The notes under the pieces are model-generated. The model was given only the letters and a program-made list of their open reading frames with translations, did not search any database and was not told where the DNA came from. DNA of 64,000 nt from Lepidurus packardi (Eukaryota > Arthropoda > Branchiopoda > Notostraca > Triopsidae), in NCBI GenBank assembly GCA_023053545.1, contig JAKZAN010000006.1, positions 5,895,001-5,959,000 on the forward strand, given 5' to 3'. Shown one piece after another: positions 1 to 12,700 of the stretch (the stretch's first letter is position 1; the number at the start of each line of letters is the position of its first letter). The position numbers and the translations under genes are program-made.

Positions 1-3000
1 CTATTTGTATCTGTTACAGCCAAACCTGGAAGACAAGAGAAGGCAGGAGCGACGAGAAAAGCTGGCTTTATTGGCCCGCTTGAACAAACAACGTTGTGCT
101 GCTTGTCCCATCTATGGTGCGGATCTCATTGAAGCGGTAGCCCACGGGACAAAGACGCCAGCAGCACAGGCCGATCCGGAGCAGTGGCAAGGCTCAGGTG
201 CGGGCTATGTTCATTGCCTTAAAGCTTTCGAGCCCTTCCGGAGGGCAGATGTCTACCTCACTAGCAGCGATGCACTCCGGCACGCCTTGTTCACTCCAGA
301 AGAACGCATGGATCAACTTCAGGACACTATTTCCAGGTAGAAAAAATTGTTGGCTTTAGTTTTACGTTTAAGTGCGCCGGGCACGGTATCATCATCATCC
401 TAGCGCATACAATGCTGTGGCGTGACTTGTATTCCGTGAATAGAAAAAGCAAGCTCCAGCATTCACAAGGATTTATTGACCGTGTGTGCTCGGAGTTTGC
501 TGACAATTTCGCTTTTGCCATAAACTGGAAATAATGAAGGACTAAATATTTGATGTTTTATAGGTTTGTTTTCTGTGTCCCGCCTGTCAATGCTCCTGTT
601 ATCCAATTCCACGTATCTCATCCCCAACCTTCCTTATTCTGGCAACACCAGTGCCGTGAAACAGCTCTCAAGCAAGAATTGTTTCCGAAGTGTGGTTTGC
701 TTCATCCTGTATCATCAGCCATGGTGACGCAGTTCCCAGATCCTAGGCTTATCCAGTATGATTGTGGTAAGCCGATTTGTTGAATTACTTCTCAATATTT
801 CACACCTGTGGCGCTTTAAAAATAGACAGGATAGTTTGATCAGTCGCTATTCTGTTGAGCAAAGTCGCCAGAGTAAAAGGAATGCCATAACTCCCAGGAC
901 GGGGCTGTTACATGGCTTGATCTGGGTTTATAGCATTTCGACAACATTAATAAGTTTTTTTTTATTAATATTGAGAAATTAGCGCATTTCTTTGTTGATT
1001 GTGTAGAAGACTAATGACCGGGTTGTTTTCCTATAGGAAAACTGCAAACTTTATCGGTACTTCTGCGGCAATTGAAAGTGGGGAAACATCGTGTGCTACT
1101 TTTCACGCAAATGACGCGCATGTTGGATGTACTGGAATCTTTCCTGGCACACGAGGGCCATCTTTACCTGCGTTTGGACGGCACCACCAAAGTCGACCAG
1201 CGGCAAGCTCTTATGGAGCGTTTTAATGCGGATACTCGTATCTTTGCCTTCATTTTATCCACTCGGTCTGGCGGTGTTGGGGTCAATTTGACTGGCGCAG
1301 ATACCGTTGTATTTTATGACTCAGATTGGAATCCCACAATGGACGCACAGGTGAATTACTTCCGTTTTTTATGTACCCTTTTTTGTTTCATGGTACACGA
1401 AGCACTGATTTTTGGATAGGCAACTTTTAAAAGTGAGATAGTTTCTGTGTTGGTTGCTAGTCAGAAGTTGATGCGCGTTTCACCCCACACTGCTTCAGAA
1501 TGGAGCAAGTGTGTTTTGATTCACGCTAAAGTATGCTGAGGACTCATCTACTGGGGAAATGGGCCCATAACTTCTCAGTCAGTCGTATCTCACACATTTG
1601 CATTAATATCAAGCAATATTTGTATATTTTCATAGTTCATTAAACCTACTGTATTATACTGATTTTTCATTCTGGAATGAGTATGACTTATTTCCTTTCA
1701 GTCCTTTCAAGTACTAGTACTTCAAAAATTTTAATACTTGTGCATTTTTTAGGCTCAAGATCGTTGTCATCGGATTGGTCAGACTCGCGATGTACATATT
1801 TACCGCCTAATTAGTGAGCGCACCGTTGAAGAGAATATCTTAAAGAAGGCCAACCAGAAACGCTTGCTGGGTGATATTGCAATCGAAGGTGGTAATTTTA
1901 CCACTGCACAGTTGAAGAATTCGACCATCCAGGACTTATTCGACGTGGATCAAGAAGAGGCAGATGCTTCCAAACGTATGGCAGAGGTGTTGGATAGACC
2001 ACGAGCAAGCACATCAGCGATGCCACAGCAACAACCCAAACCTGAAGAACCAACCAATAACGTAGCTGCTAATCTGAGCAGGGAAGATAAGGGAGCCTTG
2101 GGGGTCTTCGAAACGGCCTTGGCGACTGTGGAAGACGAAAGCGACGTTGTAGCAGCGCGTACTGCCCGCGCTGAAGCTGCAGCTGAGCTAGCTGAGTTCG
2201 ATGAATCTGCTCCCGTAGCTCAAGCCGACGACGAACTAGGTCCCGATTTGAGCAAAGCGGAAGCCGGTTTACAGCAACTGGAACATCAGGTAAAATAACC
2301 GGTTTGCACTGTAACTGGTAATGCATCGGCGATCAGTGGTAAGCCTACATGTGGCTTACTGCTTTTGCACCTTTGCTAGATCAAAATTCGCTTCGTTACC
2401 AGCCGAGAATTTCACTGTCATGAAATTGGTCGTCTAGAACACCAAGCACAATTCTTAAAAGCGTCATTTATGAATCGTGTTGATTAAAACTTTGGTATTG
2501 TTTGTCTAATTAGGATATTTTCTACTTGCTTTCTAGTTGACTCCTGTGGAACGTTACGCGATTCGTTTTATGGAAATTTGCGAGGATTCGTGGTCAGCTG
2601 AGCAATTGAAGCAGGCGCAAGCGCAGATTGAAGACCAGAAAAAAGCATGGGAATTGAAGCGCTTAGCCCAGCTGAATGCATCAGAACATAACGCCGAGGA
2701 GGACGAGCCGGGAAATATGGTCCACTACAGTCGCTTCGACGCTAATCAGGTGCTGAAACAGAGTGGGACAAAAAGGGGAAGAGGGCGGGGACGTGGTAGG
2801 GGGAGGGGAAGAGGGCGAGGGAGGGGTAGCAATGGAAGAGGAGTTTCTAAAGATTTGGGAGAAGGTGAGGAAGTGGGTTTAAGTACTGTACAAGTTCCCT
2901 ACGAAGCGGAAAGTACGGTAGAAATTAAAGAAGTTGAAAAAAGTAGTGACGAGGAAGCGGAAGAAATTGCTAGTCGTCAGTTTTCGTCTCCTTCACCTCC

Positions 3001-6000
3001 TCCATCGGAACCGAACGAATCTTTGGAGGAAACCCCAGTGAAGATTTTCCAAGACGCACAAAAGGCAACGCCTAAAGTGACCGTCAACGGAGAAGGTCCA
3101 CCCAGAAAACGTCGAAGAATGACGCTAACGGGAATCGTCTTGGACGAACCTGACGAGCCGATTCAGAGGACTTCCCCGACATGTATGAATCGAGTTACGG
3201 AGAACAGCCCGCGTCTCAGGTCACGCGGTCGAGTGGACATTAATCTGTGGACGTTGGACGTGAGTCCGGTTTTACCTGGCATCAAACCTGTACCTTTGTC
3301 CAAAGGTTTTCGCTCAAATTCTAGGAGCGATAGGGGCGGAAGCTCCCAAGACAGTGACTCTGGCTCGGAGAAAGACGAAGCTGAAAGTGGGGATGAAGAA
3401 CAGGACGAAGTTTTAGTCGAAGAAGAGTTGGAGGAGGAAGGCGAACACAGCGAAAGCAAATTGGACACTTTGGAAGATGATGAACATGGTATTAGCGTCG
3501 AAGGCAATGACATCGACATCATAAGCTGATACAAGCTGTGAAAACGTACAGAGAGTTGAGCGTTCGAGGAACTGTGACGGATGGTTAGGGAACCCTCTCG
3601 AGTGCAGTGTGGGGTGGGCTGCAAGGGTGGAAACTGCTAGTTTTGTCTGAAGATTTTTATGCCATGAATTGCTGACCTTTTTCGTACCATTTCAATGATG
3701 ATGTTGCTTGTGATAATAAAACTCCACCAGGCCTTCCCTTTGCGTCAATTGCAAATGAAAGCAAAGGTGGAAGGTACCTGGAACCTTTTTCTTGCTCTAA
3801 ACATGTGCTTTCCTTGATTTTCTTGAGGGGACTTCCAAAAGATCGAGAGGAGTTTTGGTGTCTGACAAACTGGGATTGGAGATTTTTAAAAACGGAGTAG
3901 TATTCTTTGTTTCGGTTGTTAGTTTTTCCTAGCAATCGTAATTTTCCTCTGTGCTGCTTGGTGGTCTGGAGTAGCTTTCTGGGGGACTGGCAGCGGCAGG
4001 CCTAACTTTCTGTTTTTTAATTGTTTCATGCCGAAATTTCTTGGTTGAATCGCTAAATTTCAATGGGACACCAAAACACAAGCCATGCCACCCTTTGGAA
4101 GCTCTTCGAGAAATCAAGCCAGCACTGAGGACGAGAAAAAGGAAGAGGGGTATCACAGGGTAATTCTCAATGAACTAGGAATGAAAAATCATGTTTTAAA
4201 CTGAAAGGGGAAAATGAGCAATTTGATCAGGCGACAAATATGCGTTTGCAGAGGTTAGTATTATATAGATTTATTTCTATCTTTGGATCAATCTAGGATT
4301 GGATCTGGGATGGCGAAACAATGCCGGTAAGCATATCCGGTAGGAGAAATTGTGGGGAGAGTTTGAATGTTAAAATAATTAGGTCTGGTGTCCGCCAACT
4401 CCGCCTCAGGGTGAAAACGACGTATATGTGGATCATTGTCTTTCGTATCTGTACGAGAGCACTCCCATGGAGGAGAGTAGGCTGCCGCCCGTTACAGCTC
4501 GCAGGGAATTGAAGCGACCGCATCCCGAGACTTTGGCAACAGTGAAAGGAGAAGAAGGTAAATGTCAAATGTCTCTGAGGAGCAAACTCGATTTTCTACG
4601 GTATTGAAAAGCAGGTCGTCGTCCGCTGAAAATCCGGAAGGAGGAGTCGTTTTACGCTCCGCGATCGCTTTTTGATCGACCTTCGCCGGCGCTTATGAAG
4701 ATGCGCAGGGATATGAAGTTGCAAAAAGGTCGTGGTGTAGTTCTGTCCACCATACCGGGCGGACAGCTACCAGGGACGGTTGCAACAGGAGCTTTCAAAG
4801 CGCAGCCGTATGGCTTAGCACGCTCGTCCGGAGGTGAAGAGAGTGAGAATGTTCCGGATTGGCTCATCCAGGAAGATATGGTGCTACTTCAAACGGTGCA
4901 AAACATGCTGGAGATGCCAGCCAGTTTGGTGGTTCTCACACCAGCACATACTACTAATTGGGATCTCGTTTCGGATATGGTCAACGGCGTGTCTCGAACA
5001 TATAGATCGCCTAAACAGTGCCGAAATAGGTACACACGATTCGAAATAATAGCATTCGTGATGTTAATTCTTTGGGGGATAGGTACTTGAACGTCATACT
5101 TCCTCGCGAAGAAGGCAAGTTGGTTTACGAACCTAGTCCGAAGAAAGCCAAGAAGAACAAACACCCGTATCGACCCTCTCAAGTAAGCTTAGCTTGACTT
5201 GAACCAGTATTCCATATCTAATTCCCCTATTTAATATTTATTTATTCCCTGTTTAATATTTCTTCCTCGTTGTAGCTGCCCAAAGGTCGTCCACTGCGTA
5301 CAGCACAATTGTATACTACCGACAACAACGCCTCTTTTACGTCCTTGTATTTGCAGCGTTTTCAAACAATCAAATCCATTTCGATCAAAAAAGCTCCCAC
5401 CAGTCGTTCTGTACTTTCTTCGGCAGTAGCATGTAGTCTTCCTTCGCGAGCCAGTTCCGTGTCTGGAGCCAGTACGCCCAGTTCGGTAGCTAGTAATTCC
5501 GGTGCCAAACAGGCCATGCTGCTGAGCGAAGCTGGGATTCAGTACGACACGCCTTTATCGCCTTTGCAAGTGGCGGTGGCTAGAGCAGAAAGGGTAGCTC
5601 GAGAAAAGCAAAAAACAGCAACCGCAGCGGTAAACAATTTTCATTATTCCTTTTTTTTTTTATTATTATTAGATTCCGAAGTGATGAGAACGTTCATTTC
5701 ATATAGTTGGCAGCGGAATTAGCCCAACAAGCACCGAAGCCAAATGTTTCAGCGAGTGCGAGTCCAGCGCCGAGTTCGAGCACTCCTCCAACCCCTCGGT
5801 TATCATCACCCTCCCCAGCAGCTTCCCCATTGGCTACAGCGTTAGCGAATCAGAACACGTCAGGGCAATCTTTATTGGTGAGTGTTACTCAAACGCATGC
5901 GCCGTCTTCGTTGGCTGCAGTCGTTAGTTTACCTGCCAACGTATTACAAGTAACCTTAAACGATGTGTGAGAAAAGATTGTTGACTCCTTTTGTCATTGA

Positions 6001-8999
6001 AGGCGTCGGGAAGCGGATCCACTATTAGGGCTCAACGGCCAATAACAACGTTGGCTCTACAGTCATCCGGAGGAGTAGGATTGTTGACCGTAGCTTCCAG
6101 CAGTGGTACTTTTACGACCAACACGGTGAACTTGACCACTGGACAAAACTTGAGCCAAGGAACCGTTGTTTCTGTGAGTAACCTAACCGCTGCCCAGATG
6201 CAAGCCGCGGCCCATGTGCTGGCGTCTGCTGGTCTGACCACTCAGATCATCTCTACAGCGTCTGCTCCCAGAGGTACCTACTTATGTTCTGTAACGTTCG
6301 TAATGTTTTAGAAAGCAGAAACAACTAAAAACTTGTGGTGTGATCTGAAAACGAAGAGTTATTTATCATTTACAGTAGATGCCGCTTATTGTGATCACTG
6401 GTTAGTAAAAATCAGCCGTTTAATGGAATCAAATTTTAAAGGACAGATTCAAAATGATAAATTTTCGTAGCATTTTAATCGATTATTAGAATCACAGTTT
6501 CGGATATTATAGTAAATTTCAAAGGATCTTCACATTTACAGTAACGAAACTACAGTAGTGATGGCTACATGGGCTTTACATATTGACGAATAACATTCAT
6601 TGTAAGTCGTTTTGACCAATACTGTTATTTCCGGTCTACTACTAAAAAATCCATCTAAACTCCCCAGTCAATTAAGTGAGCAGCTTATTCAATTGAATTT
6701 CCAGTTCCTTTAATTGACGGGAAAACTAGAAGGGATATCGTGTCGAGAATCCCTACCTAAGCGTAGTAGTAGGCCTCGGCGGCGCAGCGTAAGTTATGTT
6801 TTAGAAACATGTGGTGTGGTCGTATAAAAATGGCGACGAACACGAAAAAAGTTGATTTAAATGTAAAAGAGAAGTTGCGGCTCATTGAAACTTATGGCAA
6901 ATTAAATTTAAAAGATTTGCCACAAAAGCAAAGCGGCCGTTAAGTTTGGAATTCCTCAGTCATCTCTATCAAAATTGTTGAAAAACTGTTACGAAATAAA
7001 CAATAGCGGGTATGTGTGTAATGAATCTAGAAAAGGAAACGTGTGGGAAAGTGTCAAAAGTAGACGATGCTTTGTTTCTTTGGTTTAAGCAAGCCAGAAA
7101 GTAGAAAGCTAAAAATTAATGGTTTGATCTAAAAACAGGAAGTCATTTTTCTATTTACATAGTGTTTATTTACGCACCTTTTATTTATTTGTTAATTTCT
7201 TTAAACTTGTCTAGTTACAGCCATAACTGCAGTGCAGACATTGGCGGGTGCTACAATAGCAACAACTACTACTACAGGAACAACGGGAGCTACCAGCAAG
7301 ACGTTTACACCAGCCCAGCTTCAGTTATTGAAACAGCAAGCTCTCTTGCGTCAACAGCAGCAGCGGTTGAACATAGCTGCTGGGAATGTCCAAGAAGGCA
7401 CCAAGAAACCGACTACTTTAGGTGGATCGCCTGCTTTTCTGTCTGCTACCTCAGGCAGCAGTCCTACCAAAACTGCCATGGCACTTGGAACAGGGACGTT
7501 AGTTACAGCTACGCAAGGACGAGCATTAGCTAATTTAGCTACATCCAAAGCTGGCGGTACCACATTAGCACGAACACTTGTGTCGGAAGCAGATATGGCA
7601 GCTTTGTTAAGACGCCAAGTCCAGGTAGAAAATTTGCTAGACTAATTTCTGAATTGCATCCTGAAAATAATTTTATTCCTGTGCCTGTTTTCGCATTAGA
7701 CTCAAGGAGGTACTTCTACGTTAGTCAAGACCGTTACTGGGTCGCATACCGGCTCCACTGTTACTCTGCCCGTCTCTGGAGTTGGCTTGCAGCAAGTGAA
7801 AGGCCTGGTGTCTGGTACAGCATCGGCTTTGGGTGTAAAAGCTACGCCAGCCACACAGCAGCAGCTACGGCAGTTAGCTTTACAGCAGCAGCTCTTGCAA
7901 CAGCGACAGAAAATGGCCCAGCAACAGAAAATTGCGTTAGCTCAAGTACGTTCGAAAAGAAGTCAAAAGAAAAGAAGTTCTGGAAATCATGCATGACTTG
8001 TAGGGTAAAGCGAATATGATGACTGTAGCGGGACAGTCGCTAGGCATGGGAACGGTGCAGTTAGTACAGCCAGTTAACGTCACACCCGTAACGGCTGGTT
8101 CGGCTGCGGGTACTTCGCTAGCTGGTACTACTCAAGGAATCGGTGGACCTAAAGCCGCGACTTTGAGCACCACGGTGACGATGCAGCAACTCCAGCAAGT
8201 TATACGCCAAGTATAGATCCGTACATAATTTCCATAGTCCAAAAGTTAGCTAACTTGTTTAATCATTTAGGTAACTGGAGGTGGTGCCCAGGGTCAAACT
8301 CAGTTAGTACAGCAGGCTGTTCTCGCCAAGCCAGGAGCAGGTGGACATACTGTTCAAGCTCGGGTTATTCCGGTTAACCAGCAATCGTTAAAACAAACAG
8401 TTCAAGTGAGCATAAATTTTTTTCCCTCAGTACAGGAGTTTAATAGAGTTATAATAGGACACGCCAGTTGTTGTGAAAGTAGTATCTGCAGGCCAAGGTA
8501 CAGGTCCACGTATGGCTGTGAGCAACGCTAGTTTGAACGCAGCAGGAGCTGTGGGAGCGCGAGACAATGGAACCTCCGGACGAACTGGTCCTTTGTCGGT
8601 GCCCGTCCCGGTATCTGTAGCCATGGGAACAAACATAGCATCCGCATTGGCTGCTGGAACTTTAAAAGTGGCGCCCGGAACCACCGCTCAGCAAGAAGCT
8701 CTTCTATCACAAGTAAATGGGGTTTTTCTGTGTTCGACTGTCTTTGTCTAGTCTATAAGACAAGGACAATGCCAAATAGTTATTATCACTTTAGATATAA
8801 GGGTTTATTCTTAGACTATCTACTTAAACAAAGTATGTTCCTTGATTAGGTGTCCGCTGCGTTGCAGAGCGGACAGCCCGTGTCGTTGGCTGTGAGAACG
8901 GGTCCTGTGGGAGGAAGTCCGGCACGCTTGGTTACACAGGCGGCTTCAAATTCCAATGCAAATCAACCGCCTCCCGCGCCGGAAGATCCGTCAACTTGA
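1..8999 (+). CDS. dom: Helicase domino (SWR1/SRCAP/p400-class remodeler), 3' part, long isoform
   Basis: This is the C-terminal part of an INO80/SWR1-family Snf2 ATPase that exchanges H2A variants in chromatin. Its 5' end lies outside the window. The exon at 1037-1349 carries the helicase C domain (LLFTQMTRMLDVLESFL, then STRSGGVGVNLTGADTV), and 1754-2289 continues with QDRCHRIGQT, motif VI. A 71-codon exon (2537-2749) splices to a 30-nt exon and then to 4383-4557, which encodes the VWCPPTPPQ block typical of Domino/EP400. The exon from 4615 holds a SANT/Myb-like domain (PDWLIQEDMVLLQ to YRSPKQCRNRY). Later exons (5280 to 8999) are low-complexity Q/T/A-rich, like the polyQ tail of fly DOM-A and EP400. 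The stop is TGA at 8997-8999, with AATAAA at 9109. Splice joins were checked by reading frame at most borders. The family is certain; the choice among SRCAP-like paralogues rests on the SANT/Q-rich tail. Confidence 0.93.
2750..3529 (+). CDS. dom: Alternative C-terminus of domino, short (DOM-B-like) isoform
   Basis: If the donor at 2750 (CAG|GTGCTG) is not used, the 2537 exon stays open to a TGA at 3527-3529. The 260 added codons encode a run of alternating R and G (about residues 80-97 of the exon), a KRRR basic patch, a conserved-looking block around INLWTLDVSPVLPGIKPV, and a strongly acidic, Ser/Glu-rich tail. In Drosophila, domino is known to give two proteins by alternative 3' ends: DOM-A with SANT and polyQ, and DOM-B without. 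The same arrangement can be read here. Coding potential is strong: a 330-codon open frame with conserved-type composition. That the isoform is expressed is inferred. Confidence 0.78.
   Translation: MLKQSGTKRGRGRGRGRGRGRGRGRGSNGRGVSKDLGEGEEVGLSTVQVPYEAESTVEIKEVEKSSDEEAEEIASRQFSSPSPPPSEPNESLEETPVKIFQDAQKATPKVTVNGEGPPRKRRRMTLTGIVLDEPDEPIQRTSPTCMNRVTENSPRLRSRGRVDINLWTLDVSPVLPGIKPVPLSKGFRSNSRSDRGGSSQDSDSGSEKDEAESGDEEQDEVLVEEELEEEGEHSESKLDTLEDDEHGISVEGNDIDIIS
4297..4326 (+). other. dom: 30-nt microexon of domino long isoform
   Basis: A ten-codon exon (DWIWDGETMP) lies between acceptor CTAG (ending 4296) and donor GTAAGC (from 4327). It joins in phase 0 to ...SRFDANQ upstream and to VWCPPTPPQ at 4383 downstream. 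The resulting order matches the ...MP-W-PPTPP block of Domino and EP400 proteins, which supports the exon despite its size. Confidence 0.75.
6373..7111 (+). mobile_element. Degenerate pogo/Tigger-like DNA transposon in a domino intron
   Basis: The intron between exons ending near 6272 and starting near 7218 holds a broken transposase. From ATG 6830 the reading gives KKVDLNVKEKLRLIE, then a stop. Shifting frame gives FGIPQSSLSKLLKN, the CENP-B/pogo N-terminal helix-turn-helix, and a further shift gives KVDDALFLWFKQARK, the start of the second DNA-binding domain. The DDE catalytic part is missing. A CAGTAGATGCCGCTTATTG sequence at 6373 resembles Tigger-type terminal repeats; no matching inverted end was seen before 7218. 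It is a dead copy on the sense strand of its host gene. Confidence 0.62.
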
Positions 9000-9108
9000 T
9001 CAGCGATATTTTAGAGTAAACGCATCAACGAGTGTATGTTTATCACTTGGCGCGTTGATGAATATGCAGAACTGCAAGGTTTCAATTCTCCACTTTTTGC
9101 ACGTTGTT

Positions 9109-9114
9109 AATAAA
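9109..9114 (+). terminator. Poly(A) signal of domino
   Basis: AATAAA lies 110 bp after the long-isoform stop codon. The next 590 bp, up to the ttd14 start at 9707, hold no supported gene. Confidence 0.6.
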
Positions 9115-9706
9115 TTAGAGTAACGAAAGTATGTCACTGGATCTTGGTGGATGTCAAACGTTGATACCTTGATTATTTTGTAAGGAATGTGTGTTTTCTT
9201 TGTTTTTTTTTTTGCTTTTTCATGTATTTGAATATGATGCGTATCGTTGACGTTATCATAAACATGATTAAATAGAGTTCTTGAATGCCTAAAGAAAGCC
9301 TATAGCCTTGTTAGCTGGTGATAACTTTGAATTGAGCGCCTGCAAAGTTGCAGTTGCGCTGAAGCGCGGGGAAAACCCTACTTCCTCTTTGGGAGGCGGC
9401 ATGCTGCCAACCGAGCTCCCCGGTCTCCGCCATGGCTGCTGACGCAGGGAAGCACGCGGTAGGAAAGCGACAGTCATGTTATAGTTTATAGAAGCGTGTG
9501 GTCGGGTATTTTTGTATGGCTAATCAATTGACGTATCGTCCGAAACCTTCTCAAACTTCGAACGTTTCCTGACGGGTAGAAACCCCCGTTAGACGTAGAT
9601 CTCTTGCTATTTTATTATTTCGCTATTTGCATTCACCCATATTTTGGAGTTCATTGTTGCCTTGTGACTTGAATTTTTCCTGCGAGTGAAGTTCTGCCTT
9701 GCAACT

Positions 9707-12700
9707 ATGGATCTTTCTACAAATCCTTCAAGGCGCGTTTACAAAGTTGTTCTCACCGGAGGTACGTATACGTTTGTTAGACCGCGTTTTAATAAAAAAA
9801 ATACGAAAGAGGTTATTTTTTACTTGATCTGATTGTTTCGTTGTAGGTCCATGTGGTGGCAAAACCACGGGTCAGTCGAGGTTGTGCACCTTCTTTGAAA
9901 ACTTAGGATGGAAGGTGGGTTTTACCGTTTTACCTGGTGGGATGACCCCTTATCCCGATTAAAGGCCAGTCGACGAGACGAGATCGAGCCTTAAGGCACT
10001 ATAAAGTCTAATTTGTATAGTGTAGCTATAGGGTCTTATACCGTTGTAAAACTTAATATTATTTTTAATCCTTCTATTATGTCAACTTAGCTAGAAGGCC
10101 TCATGCAAGAGTAATTACTCGTTTACCATAATTTTGTATCCTTAAGACTTATAATTATGATTTTACTTGGAACAAACGTGGGTATTTACCCACAGTTTTC
10201 TATCCCTTATCTAATACGTGATAACGAATAATATTATTAAATGGTGCAAGCGGGGTTATTTGGTTGCTCTAGCCTAGTTTAGACTGCATTTTGACTAGAT
10301 CCAAATATACTATCCGCCTGTCGTACTAATCTTTTTTTGTCATTACTAAGAAAAAAGTAATCATAATTATAATATACATAGTTACATTTTTTATTTTCAC
10401 CGACATATTAGTTCGGTAAAACAGAGAAGACATATAATTAATCTAGCTTATGCCAAAATTAATCCGACATTTGATGTATTTGCTTTACAGATTTTCCCCC
10501 CCCGTTTCCTTTTTTCTTTTAACGGTAGACGAAACAAGTTAGTCTGTAGCTTACGAGCAAAAAAATAAGGTCATTATATAAATGGGGTAGGAGGGCTAAT
10601 TAGTGACTATAACCTTGTTTTCTTTAGATAATGCTTTATAATTGCCTGGTCTTGTCTTGGTTAATAGGTTTTTCGCGTACCGGAGACCGCGACCGTCTTA
10701 CTAAGGCAAGTTTTATCGAAAGTTTTTCTGGAACTGCTGCTACCCGTATTTTTCCTGATCCTTTAATTGTACGCTACTCTGCGTTTTTCTGTTTTTACTA
10801 CATTTGGCTGACACGTGTCCTATATCTTATTTTATTTTATGCATGAATCGTTATTTACTTATCCGCCAACTTCCAAGACATTGCTTGCACTGTCTTATTC
10901 TTCGGACTATCGTACCTGGTCCAGTGTGTTGGCTATTATTGCTATGGAAACCTCTCCTTCTCGTTGCCATTTCTTTCGAATTGTCCCATCATTCCTTTAT
11001 AATAAGATTGTTTTTTTCTTTTTTGTCATTATAGTGGTGGAGTTAAGTTCACGGATCTATCTCCGGAGGCAGGTAATGCATATTTCGTGATACACGAAGA
11101 TTTTGGAATCGCACGACACGATTCGAGTCGGAAGAAGACTTTCTACAAATATATTTAACGTTTGCTATACACGATGCTGATTCAGCTTATTTTTTTCCGT
11201 CACAGCCCTGAAATTTCAGGAAAATTTGTTAAAAACCATGATTCAAATGGAAAACACCTTTTTTGCGTTGGCGGACGCGTGTCCGAAAGATTGTTTGGTG
11301 ATCTGCGATAGAGGAACTATGGACGCCTCGGCATGTAAATATTATCTCTTTATTTTTATTCATTTTTAATCATTGTATTGCTGGATTTTTCAGTTGTCAC
11401 GCCGGAACAGTGGGATCAGATTCTGCAAGCCAACGGGTGGAATGCTGTAGAAATCCGGGATACGCGTTATAACCAGATCATTCATATGGTATCGGCAGCC
11501 AAAGGAGCGGAAGACTTCTATACTATAGAGGTATTTCCTTTCGTATATGGTTACTTGGTTTGATTTACAAATGTCTCCCCATTAGGATCATGCCTGTCGA
11601 AGCGAAAATCTTGAGCTTGCTCGCGACCTTGATAAACGTGCTGCTCAAGCATGGATTGGACATCCCTACTTCGATGTCATTGATAATTCGACGGATTTCG
11701 ATACCAAACTACGACGTATGATTTCAGTAAGTTCAAGCATAGACTAAATTTACATTTTCACTTTGTGTGAAAACAAGCTTTACTAAATGTTTACGAATTG
11801 TTTACTAATAGTCCGTGTGCCAAAAAATGGGATTGGATACTGGTGATAGGCTTGAAATCAACGCTCGCAAAGTCAAGTTTCTGGTCAAGTTTCTGCCTCC
11901 TGATGATAAGTTCCCGCCTTTCCAAGATTTCGACGTCGTTCATGATTATCTGCAAACAAACAGTCGCAAAATGCAAGCTAGGTTAAGAAAACGTGGGCAA
12001 AACGGTAACACTCGGATCTCCGCCGGGTTTAATAGAAAATACATTTGTTTATTCTTCCGATAGGTCGCTGGAGCTATACTTTGACTATTCGGCGTCCCAA
12101 GATTGCTGGTCAGGTGGTGGAAACTAAGATGCAAATTAGTCAGAGGGACTACAATACTATGCTCGCTCAGCGTGACCCGCATCACCTGACAGTCTATAAG
12201 CGCCGCCGTTGCTTTCTTTACAACAACCAGTATTTCCAAATGGATATCTATCAGGAACCATGCCATCCTCGCTGTCAGGGACTTTTGTTGCTGGAGACCT
12301 ATACAACGCTACCCACATCTGAACTGCTGACTCGTTTACCTGAAGTGATAGATATTGAGCGAGAAGTTACTGGGCATCCCGAGCATTCGATGTATAACCT
12401 GGCACTTAAAGACGAGTGGTTAAATAACACTCAGTACTGCACCAAGCTCACAGGTAATATCTAGTTTGTATGCCAAATTGTTTTCTGGATTAAACTGGCG
12501 TAGTTTGCTATAATACTCTTGGCTTTTCACGCTGCTTCGCTAAGGCTGCCGAGGAAAAATTTGAGTAAGTGCTTTCGTGTAACAGCTTGTTTTCGTGACA
12601 AATGTAAATTTTCCATGTATCTTTGTTTATGTTCTGTAAGTCCTGATGTCTTTTTTTTTGGGGTGTTTCTTTTTTGCAGATGAAGAGGAAGAGCTGCTGC

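Noticed and set aside
327-521. Minus-strand ORF of 64 codons
   Set aside because: It overlaps the domino exon and its intron, with no domain and no splice context.
3163-3624. Minus-strand 153-codon Ser-rich ORF
   Set aside because: It is the antisense shadow of the acidic Glu/Asp-rich domino tail; Ser-rich frames opposite such tails are expected.
9289-9477. Minus-strand ORF between domino and ttd14
   Set aside because: Short, no recognisable domain, lies in the intergenic/5' flank of ttd14.
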